DNA from: Hypomesus transpacificus
Taxonomy: Eukaryota; Chordata; Actinopteri; Osmeriformes; Osmeridae
Length of the DNA: 64,000 bases
Direction: 5' to 3'
Assembly: GCF_021917145.1 (NCBI RefSeq)
Contig: NC_061064.1
Location: forward strand, 2,418,053-2,482,052
The position numbers were made by a program, and so were the translations under genes. Under the pieces are notes generated by a model that saw nothing but the letters and a program-made list of their open reading frames with translations, had not been told where the DNA came from and did not search any database. Positions within the stretch are counted from its first letter, which is position 1, and each line of letters opens with the position of its first letter. Shown in pieces: positions 46,695-58,666 of this stretch.

Positions 46695-49560
46695 GCATCA
46701 ATGGACCTTCGTTCACCTTCATTGTGTTGGGCTCGTCTTTTGTCGTCTCTTGAAGTGCGGGGCGTCTCTGACTTGCTGTAGGACATGAGAGGAAGGAATT
46801 CAAACGACAGTCCAACAACAATATACAACCAGGGTGTCTACAGGTAAAAACAAGTTCAATTTAAGACTTTTTAAGACCTTTTAATACTACTTCTAAATTA
46901 AATTTAAGACCAAACTTACGATGGAAATACAAAAGTGGAAATATACAGTAATCTTTCCAAATAAACACACTGATGTCTGTTCAAAATGAACAGTAAAGTA
47001 AAATGACAATAATCGGTTGAGTTTAAGAACATGGACTAAATGTGTGTAACTGCTCAGAGGTCAGATGGAATTGTTGGCTCTGGATTTCCTATCGTAACAT
47101 CCAGTGTTGTAGCGTTGACATCGTTGCTAGCAGTGGAAATGGTGGAGCAAAAACTAGCAATTGCAGGCTGCCGGCGTGCCTTTAGGTAGTCGCTGTGTTT
47201 TTTGCTCTGCACTTGCGATTCTATCGCTCTGATCCCCATCGTCCCAAGTTTGAAATTCTTCCGACACGCAGTTCGCTTTATAAGCATTTCCAGGCACCAA
47301 CCTTAACCAAGAATACTCGTTCTTTTCAAGCCATTTGTAATTGAACTTTCATTTCCCCATGTTTCTAAGTTGAGTGGCTATCAACCATTGCTGTAGTACC
47401 TGTATTGCTGATGCTTTACGTCATCAAAATATGCGCAGTGGGCTATGCTCTGACCTAACCATAGACAACGCAGCGCATATAGCCTACAAAAAGAATATTC
47501 GTCCTAGCAGGACAGATTGCCTGCATTTTCACAGTGATATGACACCAAAAAAATTATGACCCATCCAATCTGAATTTAAGACAATGTAATACCTTTTAAG
47601 GCCTTATTTTTAGGAAAAGTGATTTAAGACTTTTTACGGACCCGCTGCCATTCTACCTTCATGAATGAGGATGGGTGTAGCGCAGTGGTAGAGCTTTTGA
47701 CTGCAGTTCAAGAGGTTCCACGTTCAAATCACTCCCTGCACCTCTTATGTGTGTTATGTGTACATTGTGATTATTGAGGATTATTGAGGAGTTTTCAGGG
47801 TGTTACAGACCTCTGGTTTGCTCCGGTCAGAACTTCCTGGGGTGACATCATCACGTACAGCTGACCTGGGGAGACATCGAGGGAAGGTTTGCAGATAAGA
47901 GCGTGAGACTGTGGATCAAAAGCTCCAGAACAGCGTGATGACTTAGCACCGTGATGTCACAACCTGGTTCTCTCACCGGCGGGCGCGTTCTGAGTGAGCA
48001 TGGAGTCGGCAGCCTGGACGTTGGTCACCATGGCAGCCTGCGTAGCGTCAGTGATGGTAGCGGGGTAGTAATAGTGAGTCTCCGATCCTTCCCCCTCCAG
48101 GCCGTCCGACTGGGAGAACACAGCCTGACACACACACAAGAGAACATGAGACACCCCGACTGTACCGCTCACAAAGTGTGTGTACGTGTATGCGTTTGTG
48201 TGTGTGCGTGTATGCGTTTGTGTGTGGGCGTGTCATCGTTGTGTTGCACCTGTGTCACCGCCTGAGAGGTGGCAGGGAAGCCCGTGACCACGCTCACAGC
48301 AGAGGCTCCATCCGTCTGTCCCTCCATCTGTCCGTCTGACACCTGGATCACCCGGTAGGTCACCTGAACCACCAAGGTCAAAGGTCAGTACAGCTGTATC
48401 GTAAAATCGTGTCATTTTTTACTTGTTTATCTCCCTTCTTCTTCTTCTTCTTTTGTTTTTAAGTAGGATAGGCTACCTCTCTCCTGCATGCCCTGGGGGA
48501 GGGTCCCTCTCTCCTACCTGCCCTCCGGCTCCCTCCGTTTTGAACAGGTATTTGATTGGCTGGTCCGAGGAGAAGGTTGCGGCTGATTGGATGGTGGTGA
48601 TGGCGCTTGGATCATCCGCTGTTGCAACAGCACCTTGAAATATATGGGAAGCAAGATGGCTGAGCAGCTTGCTGAGTCCCTCGCTGAGCCAGTCTAACCA
48701 GTTCCCTGCCAGCTACATCAACAGTGTTTGATCAACAGTCATCAACAGTCTGTCTCTTCCATTTTCTTTCCTCCACTAGTGAGTTTTTCTGGGAGTTTTT
48801 CCTGGTCTTCCTTGAGGGTTTAGGTTGGTTGAGGGTGTACGTAAAGCCCTCTGTGACATTGCTTGTAAAAAGGGCTATACAAATACATTTGGATTTGATT
48901 TGTGACAACAGCAAGAGGCTGCCACCAGGATAAATAAAACAATTCACCCTAACAAACAGAGTAACTCACAAGTAAAGGTCATAAAGTTTAGACAAAGCCC
49001 TAGAGAAAAACGATTACAAGAAGAGTCAATTTAGCCGAAATCATATCAAAAGAAGAGTTAAAAAAAATCATAATAATACGACATTGTTATATTATTCACA
49101 CAGATGCAACACGGGCACGAAACATTCCCCAAAAGATAAAAGGTTGGTTTTGTTGTAAGGGTTGAGTTCTTACCCTCTTCGATGACAGGAACATCCTCAT
49201 CATCATCTTCCAGGGTTTTCTGATGCCTGCAACACAAACATGTCAGCCGTAACCTAAACAGGTAACACCGACTGACAGGTGGCTTGCAAGAGTATTTAAG
49301 CACGCTGTTTGAATGTATTTATATATGTAGCAGAGGTATGTTGGTTTGATGGTCGTTTGTTATCTTGGACCTTTGATGGGTCCATTTAAATTCTGCATTT
49401 TACCATCAACCATGATCCCCCCAAAAACATAGTAATAGCTACATCCTATAATGTAATAGGTATGGTAATAATGTAACACATTAGGTATGAATAAAGTACA
49501 TCTCTCTCTCTCTTAGTATGTATCTCTTTACTATATCTGTTTCGTTTCTCACCCCTTCAT
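45839..49560 (-). CDS. usf1: Upstream stimulatory factor 1 (or Usf1-like), bHLH-leucine zipper, complete, 10 coding exons
   Basis: Exons: 49560-49553 (8 nt, start codon), 49226-49174, 48633-48518, 48363-48250, 48124-47977, 47865-47811, 46775-46717, 46502-46408, 46251-46123, 45925-45839. Joins are GT/AG (the 47811 donor is weak) and in phase; 864 nt, 287 aa (human 310). Starts MKGHQKT, close to mammalian MKGQQKT. The USF-specific region (YVMMSPQEVL, about 150-159) is present. Basic region 177-191 has the E-box contact set H182, E186, R190; helix-loop-helix runs to about 233 and leucine zipper about 240-282. USF1 binds CACGTG as homo- or heterodimer in the nucleus and activates stress, lipid and glucose genes. 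Odd: the stretch between the USF-specific region and the basic region is about 11 residues shorter than in human USF1 and USF2, and the C-terminus after the zipper (AGASVEPQ) is unlike USF1. It could be the fish usf1-like paralogue rather than usf1; the N-terminus argues against usf2. Confidence 0.93.
46505..46694. repeat. GA tract, C-run and (CA)n in usf1 intron 7
   Basis: GA-rich 46505-46602, 17-nt C-run near 46633-46649, then (CA)n to 46694. These tracts fill almost all of the short intron between exons at 46717 and 46502. Confidence 0.93.
46830..47655 (-). mobile_element. Decayed hAT-type DNA transposon in usf1 intron 6
   Basis: The left end (CAGGGTGTCTACAGG, then TTTAAGACTTTTTAAGACC) is mirrored at the right by TTTAAGACTTTTTACGGACC and CGCTGCC, i.e. 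imperfect terminal inverted repeats beginning CAGGG, as in fish hAT elements. It fills most of the intron between exons at 47811 and 46775. The interior carries a broken zinc-finger frame on the minus strand (next entry). The 8-bp target duplication is not clear. Confidence 0.7.
47054..47345 (-). pseudogene. hAT transposase N-terminal zinc-finger remnant (broken)
   Basis: On the minus strand, YKWLEKNEYSWL is followed in the same frame by PGNAYKANC; the frame then shifts by a small deletion to CRKNFKLGTMGIRAIESQ and KKHSDYLKARRQP, ending at 47054. This is the C-x2-C ... H BED-like finger found at the N-terminus of some fish hAT proteins. The deletion removes part of the first cysteine pair and the following transposase domain is absent, so it is not functional. 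Confidence 0.65.
47673..47744 (+). mobile_element. tRNA-Cys-like pseudogene / SINE head
   Basis: 72 nt with a 7-bp acceptor stem (GGGTGTA/TGCACCT, with wobbles), a tRNA-Cys-like D arm (CGCAGTGGTAGAG), an anticodon arm with GCA (TGACTGCAGTTCAAG) and a TTCAAAT T-loop. The T stem is unpaired (CCACG against CACTC), so it is not a working tRNA. It sits in usf1 intron 6, antisense to the gene. Confidence 0.7.
48730..48905 (+). mobile_element. Fish interspersed repeat in usf1 intron 2
   Basis: TTTTTCTGGGAGTTTTTCCT, then GTAAAGCCCTCTGTGACA and AAAAAGGGCTATACAAATAC, ending in ATTTGGATTTGATTT. This terminal arrangement is very common in salmonid and related genomes; only the 3' portion is present. Confidence 0.7.
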
Positions 49561-51731
49561 GTCGACTGGATTACTGATGTTGGCCTCCCCAACGTCCTCG
49601 TCCCTTGGAAACTCAGCACTGGCGTCTCGTTTTCAACACTTTACCCTGTTTAGCAACGATTAAAATAATATTTCTGCAGGTCCGCTTTGATTATTCAATT
49701 AGAGGATGATAGATAAGAAAGTGAGCTAGCACGCTAGCTATGGCTTAGCGCAACCATTTGCGACTGGGACCGCAGATGCTAGGGTAGGGTTTAAGATGGC
49801 TAGCTAGCAAACCTTACTCGTTTTCACAGACAGTTCGGATAACTAGTGAAATTAAATTCAGTTGCTAAATACGTGGTAGAATGTTTTTACTGTCTAACTA
49901 CAACAAAGCAAAAATCCCACTTTCGCTTGTCTTAATAATTGATCAAGATAGTGTTATCATAAACTGGTAGCTACTGTACATTGTGTATGTAAACAAAGCG
50001 AACGTTGGTATCTATTGCAGATTGGGGGTTAGCTGGGTATCAATTATAAATAGCTAGCTAGCTACATAATCTTACATCGTATTTACATGCAAGCTATATA
50101 TTTACGTAATTAATGTCATAGGTCCAACACACCAAAACATAATAACGCCTCACTAGAAATTTTGACAACCGAGTCCATCCATCCATAATTAGCGGAGATC
50201 ATAAGCGCATGAGCAGTGCGCAAGCCAACGTCATTTTTCAGCGACGTTTAAAATTCACCCATGTAGCCTACCAGTAGATGACGCTAATATACGTTTTATA
50301 TGCATGCCCATCCATGTATCATGTGGCCCAGTTGGTTGGGCTACGCTACATCATATTAATGATGCAATCATATTATTATTTGTAGTAAGTCCACCAATTA
50401 CAAAATCACATATAGGACAGGGCGTTTATGGTAAAAAAAAAAACTCGTACTCAGTGGTCTTCAAGATATAGACTATTAAATGCACTGAGCATAGGTCAGT
50501 GGTACAGGGTTTGACAGGAGATCAAAATCACAGGCTCAAATTACCCTGGCTGCTAAATTAAATATGATTATCATTACATTGCATTATTGTGATGATTTGT
50601 TGAAGGGGGGGGGGGGTTACAGATGCAAAAGCTGCTATTATAATTTAGATACGCACAGAGTTAACCAACAACATGAGATTGCAGATTAGACATTCACTTT
50701 CAAATCCTACTGTCAGGGTCGCCTCCAGGCTGAATTGTAGCGCAATGTCAATATTACAGGCCTATTATGAATCTGCCCTAACAAATCGGTCAATGGGCTT
50801 TCTCCGTGCTGGTACAGCGATATCAGATTACATAGGCGGTTTAATATAAAACTCTCATGTAGGAGGTTCACTAACCGGCATTTCAGCACCACGCCGACCG
50901 AGGACAGTTCCATGTGTTGTCACAGACGCTGGTCTCGTGGAGTGTGGATAACCTTAAAATTGATTCAACTAAACCGAATCTGTCGGCACGCGCCAGTCTC
51001 ATCTACAGTAGCTCACGGCAAGACAGTCGCAGTCGCTGCTTTGATCTTAAACAGAGGGTGAAATCTGTTTCAACTTTTTTCAGGTTGGTGAAATCAAGAC
51101 GTTGTAATCGGTTATGTTCGGATCAGTCAAAGGCAAAGGATTGATTTACATTGATATATTTGTTGCATTGTACGAGGTAGCCAATTTTTATTACTGCACC
51201 TTGTAGGTTAAAGCCAAATAGTAAATGCCATCGTTCTTTTTTTCTTTGATCCAGACATGTGCTGGTAAAATGCGGAATTCGTATTGGTGCAGTGTTAGTA
51301 AGGATAGACTGCAGACTCGGGGCGTAGTCTGTCAAACCGCCTAAACAAGGGGTTAGGCCCCGTTTGCCGGGAGACATAGGATGGGGCGATGTTACCCCCT
51401 GTCATGTGGCATAGAAATACGAATTTTACGTTTATTCTTTGGGAGAAAGACAGTCTTGACATGTTTCTTGCATGTGACCTTTGCCTTATTTGCCCAGTTT
51501 CTTAACATCGTTTTAGCCTTTCTTTAATAGCTATAGGCCTACAGTAGGCTAATTAACTGTAGTGTTAGGCCTTAAGCATTTCTTTATATTCATTTGTATA
51601 GGCCTGATGCATTCTGAGACTACGTGAATGACATTGCCTGCCTAGCAACAATTCTGTGTGATTATTGTAAAAAAAATCCACAGGGACAAAAACCTTTTCA
51701 AGCTGACTGGGCCAAAAACAACCCAGGCAAG
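49561..51731. other. Shared upstream region of usf1 and thy1
   Basis: Holds the 5' ends of two divergent genes; upstream untranslated exons are likely for both but cannot be placed. Contains many TAGCTAGC-type motifs (49720-50085), a decayed tRNA-Cys-like SINE head at 50491-50557 and a G-run at 50605-50616. No other coding sequence is seen. Confidence 0.6.
50491..50557 (+). mobile_element. Degenerate tRNA-Cys-like SINE head
   Basis: ATAGGTCAGTGGTACAGGGT, TTGACAGGAGATCAA and GGCTCAAATTACCC correspond to D arm, anticodon arm and T arm of the same family as 47673-47744. Confidence 0.5.
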
Positions 51732-53224
51732 ATGGAGCCACATCTCTCCGCCACAGCCGGTCTGCTTTTAGGTAACCGACAACAGATGCATGAAGCAATA
51801 CAAAAACATCTTACAATAACTTTAAAAGGAACCTTTACTGCCTTGCAGTATATCATTATTTAGTTTTGCAAGCCTAAGCGTGGTACAGTAGACAATGCCA
51901 GTCTTTGAACGCTATATCGTCCTATCCTCTGTTACCTTCCCTTTTCCATATGACAGATGCACGTGTTGTTGGTTTAGGTCTCTGATAGTACTCATCAGCG
52001 TGTGTGCGTGTCTCCTTGTATGTGTGTCAGTGTTTGTCTCAGCAGCCTCAGGGTTCTGGTACACCCCTCGTGGGCCCCAGATGTACCCCTGCCTCACCTA
52101 CATGGAGCGCAACATCCGGGTGGACTGCGAGTTCCCCCCCACCAACCAGCTCCCAGGGCCCTACTGTGAGTTCAAGCAGGACAGCCGCCTGGTGGGTACC
52201 ACGTACCCCAACGCTGTGGCCCTGGTCTCCGCCGACAACCGGCGGAGGGCCAACGTCAGCCTGGTCACCCCCACACTCTGCCGCCTCACCTGGGCCCCTA
52301 TGGCGGATGAGAAGCCCTACACCTACACCTGCAGGGTGTACCAGGGCAGCGTGTGGAAGGAGAACAGCATGGGCGTGCACCCAAGTAAGGCGTCCTGTTC
52401 AACTTCCTGTTCAACTTCTTCTCCTGTGGGGAATTGCTGGTGTACACATGAACACAGACTACATTTACATTTTACATTTAGCAGACGCTCTTATCCAGAG
52501 CGACTTACAGTAAATACAGGGACATTCTCCCCGAGGCAAGTAGGGTGAAGTGTCTTGCCCAAGGCCTTGTGCCTTGCACAATGTCATTTTGGCACGGCGG
52601 GGAATCGATCCGGCAACCTTCTGATAACTAGCCAGACTCCCTCACCGCTCAGCCATCTGACTCCCTAGACTACATTCATACACTGATGTAAGGGTACCTT
52701 CCCTAAGGGGATGAATATATGATCTATAGTCTATAGACAGGTGGCTGAGTGGTTAGGCAATCGGGCTAGTAATCTGAAGGTTGCCAGTTTGATTCCCGGC
52801 CGTGCCAAATGACGTTGTGTCTTGGGCAAGGCACTTCACCCTACTTGCCTCGGCCAGAATGTCCCTGTACTTACTGTAAGTCGCTCTGGATAAGAGCGTC
52901 TGCTAAATGCAATGTGATGTCTATTTGTGATTTACTGTATACATCTCTATGTCTATATAGTATCTCTCTGTGTGTCTGTCTACCTACCGATCTACATTTT
53001 CTGAGTGCGTTTCATCTTTTGAACACCTGTGTGAAGGCTTAGTGTCATATGTGCAGTCATGTGTCTTGTATCAATATTTAAGAATTAGACCCTGATGTTC
53101 TGTTTCCGTCTTTCTAGGAAATATTTTTATCTGCTCTGGCGTCAACATGATCCTCCCCTTCGGGCCTTGGCTGCTGGCACTGGTGATGTCACTTCCTGTA
53201 GCCATGGGGCTTTTGTCTCCGTGA
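51732..53224 (+). CDS. thy1: Thy-1-like GPI-anchored Ig-domain surface glycoprotein, 3 coding exons
   Basis: Exons 51732-51771, 52031-52384 and 53118-53224; joins GT/AG and in phase, 501 nt, 166 aa (human Thy-1 161). Predicted signal peptide about 1-21 (AGLLLVFVSAASG). Single V-like Ig domain: C34 and C46 spaced as in Thy-1 (CLTYMERNIRVDC), C114 in YTYTC, and C137 just before a hydrophobic C-terminus (GPWLLALVM), as expected for GPI attachment. One N-glycosylation site, N88. The exon plan (short signal exon, one Ig exon, anchor exon) matches THY1. Family role: cell-surface glycoprotein of neurons, fibroblasts and lymphoid cells, binding integrins. Odd: extra cysteines C59 and C97, R-V-D at 43-45 where mammals have the integrin-binding RLD, and low overall identity. 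The first exon is inferred from a phase-1 donor and from the signal peptide it creates; the alternative acceptor at 52044 would also keep frame but gives a shorter signal. Lies head-to-head with usf1, 2.2 kb apart. Confidence 0.85.
52461..52666 (-). mobile_element. tRNA-derived SINE, copy B (reverse), in thy1 intron 2
   Basis: Full-length reverse copy: tail CATTTAGCAGACGCTCTTAT at the left, head GAGTCAGATGGCTGAGCGG read on the minus strand at the right. Box-B-like segment GATCGATTCCCCGCC is intact. Confidence 0.92.
52735..52917 (+). mobile_element. tRNA-derived SINE, copy C (forward), in thy1 intron 2
   Basis: GGTGGCTGAGTGGTTAGGCA, TTTGATTCCCGGCCGTGCC, then GGCAAGGCACTTCACC and the tail TAAGAGCGTCTGCTAAATG. 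Lies 68 bp from copy B in opposite orientation, forming a long inverted pair. Confidence 0.92.
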
Positions 53225-53816
53225 CGATCTGTTTCCGTTTAGAAAGCCAAATCAATGAGATGTTTTTTGAATCGATTTTTTTATATTATCACACAGCGCT
53301 TCACGTAGTCTGCAGACATGGCAGAACGCATGGTCACAAGGGCATCAATGTAACACAAACAAGGGCAAGGGAGAGAGAGAGATCTTTCTGTCTTTCCGCT
53401 CGTCTCCATCACATCCAAGGTAGAATTCTTGAGCCGAGGCTGAAAGCTTCCTCTTACTGGTCAGTGTCATCCTCTATCACAGCGCTACACCGAACTCACA
53501 AACTTCCAAAACAAATCAATCACCTCTCATTCTTAAAAACAGCCGAGTTTGTTTCGAGGAGACGGGAGGGGGTGAGGCCCACTTTCTGACACACCTTAAG
53601 GGGAGTGGGCTCTTGTAGGACTGCCACGGCTAGTGGGAACTGACAGGAAGAGTCGTTTCCCATCATTAATACACAAAGCCTCACGTCTCCAAACGGAAAT
53701 GACACAGATCACGCACGACGGTTCTGAATCATTAAGGATCGTTAGAGATCATTGGAGACCGTGAAGTCAGGCCTTCTAGGTTGCTATACGCCTCTTCCCT
53801 GTTATCTATGTTTTAC

Positions 53817-53822
53817 AATAAA
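53817..53822 (+). promoter_or_regulatory. Candidate polyadenylation signal for thy1
   Basis: AATAAA on the plus strand 593 bp after the thy1 stop codon. A second AATAAA follows near 55072, so a longer 3' UTR converging on lhfpl6 is possible. Confidence 0.45.
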
Positions 53823-54205
53823 ACCCATCAACCAAGCCCCATAAAACCATCTGGTGCTTTTAGAGGTCATTGTATTATGTTGTATTTGCACCGCGTCTCA
53901 AAGAGCATGACAGAAGTGTATCAGAGGACAATGTTGAAGTTGAAAAATGCATAATCTCGTTGATGTTTAATCAATATCAGTAGCCAGTTAGCATGGCGCA
54001 TTAGTTATCAGCCACTCTGGCTTACATAGCACATCATCAGTAATTGTGTAGCGACAGTTAAAACAATATATGTCATATTGATATTTCATGTTCTCTTTCG
54101 TGGGTGTGTTCAATTTCCTATCATAATTATTCCATAGGCAACACGTATTCAATTCAATAGTTTTGTAAAGTATTTTCAAGAAAAATATGAAGTGTTACTA
54201 ATGCT

Positions 54206-54297
54206 GGGTTTCTGTTGCCTGTGCTGGTTGCCTGTGCTGGTTGCCTGTGCTGGTTGCCTGTGCTGGTTGCCTGTGCTGGTTGCCTGTGCTGGTTGCC
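54206..54297. repeat. 13-bp tandem array
   Basis: GGTTGCCTGTGCT repeated about seven times without change. Confidence 0.95.
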
Positions 54298-55884
54298 CTC
54301 CAGAGTCTAGAGCTTGACACGCCTGTGCTTCTAACAGAACAGCCTAACACGATTAGCATTCCACATCCAAGATCTTCCTTTAACTTTGGAGTCATTTTCT
54401 TTGATACTAAATGCACTAACATCTCTTATAACTTGAGGGTTAAAAGCTTTCTGACTGCTGTTGGGGAGTCCGGGTGCTGGAGTGGTTGAGGTGGAGATAG
54501 AGAGTGGAGGCTTGGCCCTGCACTCTGGCAGGAAGAGAGGAGGGGTAGGGCTCCAGTCAGACCTTGGACTTTGCACATGCTTGGTCCTCCTGACTCCTAC
54601 AGCGCTGCCTGCTTTCTGCTCTTTAAAAGCCTTTACTGGCTGACGATACTGCTTCTCTGTCTGTGTCTACCCCCCCCCCCCCCCCCCCCCCCCCGCTTCT
54701 GCACTAGGCCTTTGTGATGCACACAAAATGTATGGTCACTGTTTTTTGTGATATTTTGTTGTATTTTCAGACATTGTGTTGTACTGTTGTACTAGATATG
54801 GGTAGATATTGAGCCTTGCTTAATATTGCCAGTAGGGAGCAGTAGCCAATTGGTGCTAGCTCTATTTCCTGAAGGGGGAACACATTTCTCCTTCTCATTC
54901 ATTCTGTTCACATTAGCTGCTGTGTTTCCCAATACAATCAGACCATAGCAGTCTGTACTGTATGGAAGTGTCATTTCTGAGTGTGATGTTTGACATTTTA
55001 TGTTGCGAAAGAAAAAGCTTGTTTTCATTTCCTTGTCACGGTGGGAAAGTGTATAAAACGCTACAGAGATTTAATAAAGGCACAGTATTAAGATGGAAAA
55101 CTTGTATTGTATCTTGATGTTGACTGTGTGTATTTATACGTAAAAGATAAGAATGAAACAACATACATGAAACAGACTGTAGGTCTAACACTACGCCACT
55201 GGAGGGCACTGTTGCACAGTTTGTTAATTTGAAGCTGTTTTCCACTTTACCCAGCAGAAGGTGCACTATCACTCAATCACACTGAATTTACACACCTTAG
55301 TTTAACAACAGCTGTGTACCCACTGAAAATTATATATCATGACATAAAGTAGCACATTGCTCTGTTGGATACAGGAATAACAGGATCATCCGAGAGTATT
55401 GTAAGAGAACAAACAATGACTAAATTGTACACAGGTTTAAAAAGTCCACAGGCATGAACTCACACTCCGAATCCTTCCTGATAAAAGGTAAATAAGGTTA
55501 TAAAAAAGTTTTACGTTTTTAAAGTTTTAACCAAGCTTTTAATGAAGGTTTAACTAAGGTTTCTCAAAAACCTGATTCCTATTCTCCATATTTCATTAAT
55601 TCTGGATCATATTTATGGGAGAAAGTGCTGAATGTGTGATTATTTGGAGTTACGTGCTGTTATATAGGTCATCTCTGCTTGTTACTTATACATCTACTCA
55701 TGTTGCATACATAATAAGACAATCATGCCCTCATTAGGACCAGATCTTCTACTCTCTGGTGTCTCTCTTCTACACACACAGACACACACACACAAACACA
55801 CACACACAGCCTCAATCTAACACACGTTTGCTTCTCCCACTACGTTGCTTCATGAAAACATACCTCAGGTACACACGTCATAGA

Positions 55885-55890
55885 TTTATT
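55885..55890 (-). promoter_or_regulatory. Candidate polyadenylation signal for lhfpl6
   Basis: AATAAA on the minus strand about 0.9 kb beyond the lhfpl6 stop codon. It would give a 3' UTR containing the CA-rich tract at 56540-56715. No transcript evidence is visible here. Confidence 0.45.
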
Positions 55891-56539
55891 AAGACTTAAT
55901 GAAACACTATTTACAATATATTTAGTACAAAAGTTTCTTACACAATGCTACTATAATACAATGTACATAATCAAACACAATAATACCTACAATAAACATA
56001 TATACTATGGCCTTATAATACCTGTGATATAACTATGTGTGCTGTAATATTCATAGTGACAATGTTGAGACAAGTTATTGCAAGTTACCAGCAAAGGTTT
56101 AAATATTTAAGGCAATACAAAAAAAACGTGGAGATATAGTTGAATTAAATATTAAGATATAAAACACGTACGAACAAAAGTAACATTGGAGGTGGATCGA
56201 TTCTCCTCCCCGTCGACTCTGCAAACACTGGGATCACGATGGAGGGGCGGTACAGGCAGGGGAGTGGAAAGGGGCGGCACTATTTATATGGCTCTTGCTG
56301 CCGTTGATGACTGTGGTGGGCTGAATCCCCTGGGGTTGGACCAGCTATTCCGTGCTGGGCGGGGCCTAGGGGGCGTGTCTACAGGATGCATAGCTGTGGG
56401 TTTACTGGCTGTGGATGGAGTCTGTGGTGTCAGTGGGCGTCCGGCATCCAGCCATGCGGACGATGACATGCGCCTGATGGTCCTGCTGGTCGGCATGGTG
56501 CGTCCTGGCCGGTCCTCCGTAGAGGTACAGCTTCCTGCC

Positions 56540-57440
<901 letters not shown>

Positions 57441-58666
57441 TTAGTCAATATAGCAAATGGTTTAAAGCATGTTCTAAGACAATTCTTTTTTAAACATTTC
57501 ATGAAAAGACAGATTTAATTATTTAGAATCATTTACATATTTATGAAACAGACTGAGAATTGACTTGGAATCACCAATGAATAATTGAGAGGAGTAACAA
57601 TAACATAAATACATAGAGCTATAAGGGACATGCAGCACCATCATCACACACTGTATCCCTCCACCTCTACGGACCCCAACCTCCTCATCACCATGGATCG
57701 TATCCCTTCACCTCTTAAAGGGGCCTCCTCCCCATTGTCCCCTGCTTAAGGAACCAGAGGGGTGACATCATACACACATCCTCGACTTCCAACAAAAACA
57801 GAGACAACAAGATAGGTCTTGTGTTGCCTGCAGGCACATTAAGTGACTCGTGGAAAATTCATGACATTTGAAGATGCATATCGTGTAAGTTCACGGAACT
57901 AGCTACAGAGACAAAACAGAAAAATACTTTTACCAATGAAATACTGTTAGAACTACGTACTTATCAGTCCCTTAGTTTTTCTGCTCTACTTTCTCCATGC
58001 ACTCTTTCTTCAGTGTATCGCTTTGGATACAAGCATATAAATACAATTTAAATGTTTGTTGTTAATCACCAAAGCAAATTCCTTGTATGTGTAAATACAT
58101 CTGTTTCTGCTCTGATTATAATGAAGACATGTGATGTATTTTTTCTCTGCTACTGGGTTGGACTCTGCACAGTTGAAGCAGATCCAGTCTCCTTCTCTTC
58201 CTGTGGTCTACATGAATCTATCATGTCCACTCCATGACATACCGAACCACGTAATAACAGGTCTATAGAACTGTTTGGTTCCTGTAGCTCTATGATTCTA
58301 GACAGACATGCATAGCTAGAGCACGGTGCTGCTCTAATGTGTTGGGATATTCCAAAGCAATCAAGGCCTGTGTTGAAAGTCCCTGGACCCGGCAGTAAAG
58401 CTCCATGTAATTGGCTTTAATTTCTCTGCAGTGCCGATGGTGAAGACAAAGCTGGGACACCCACACTTGGTGAGGCTGGGAGGCTACCCCCCCCCCTCCT
58501 CCTCCCTCATCGTCCCCTCTTCCTCCTCCATCTTCCTCTTCCTTCTCCCCTCTCCTCCCCCCCTCTTCCTCCGCTCATCCACCCCCCTCCTCCACTCTTC
58601 CTGTCACTTCCCACCCCCCCTGCTCCTCACTTCCATCACCAGGGGTAACACAGAGCACCCCCCAGG

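Larger units (their letters stand above)
53225..55884. other. thy1 3' flank between convergent genes
   Basis: No coding exon. Includes thy1 3' UTR, the 13-bp array at 54206-54297, a 24-nt C-run at 54671-54694, CA-rich sequence at 55770-55810 and AT-rich sequence near the lhfpl6 end. Confidence 0.6.

Noticed and set aside
47673..47744. Functional tRNA-Cys gene
   Set aside because: The T stem cannot pair and related decayed copies exist, so a SINE-type pseudogene is more likely.
45839..49560. USF2
   Set aside because: The MKG N-terminus and the SAATF and KSETPRT regions match USF1 better; a usf1-like paralogue remains open.
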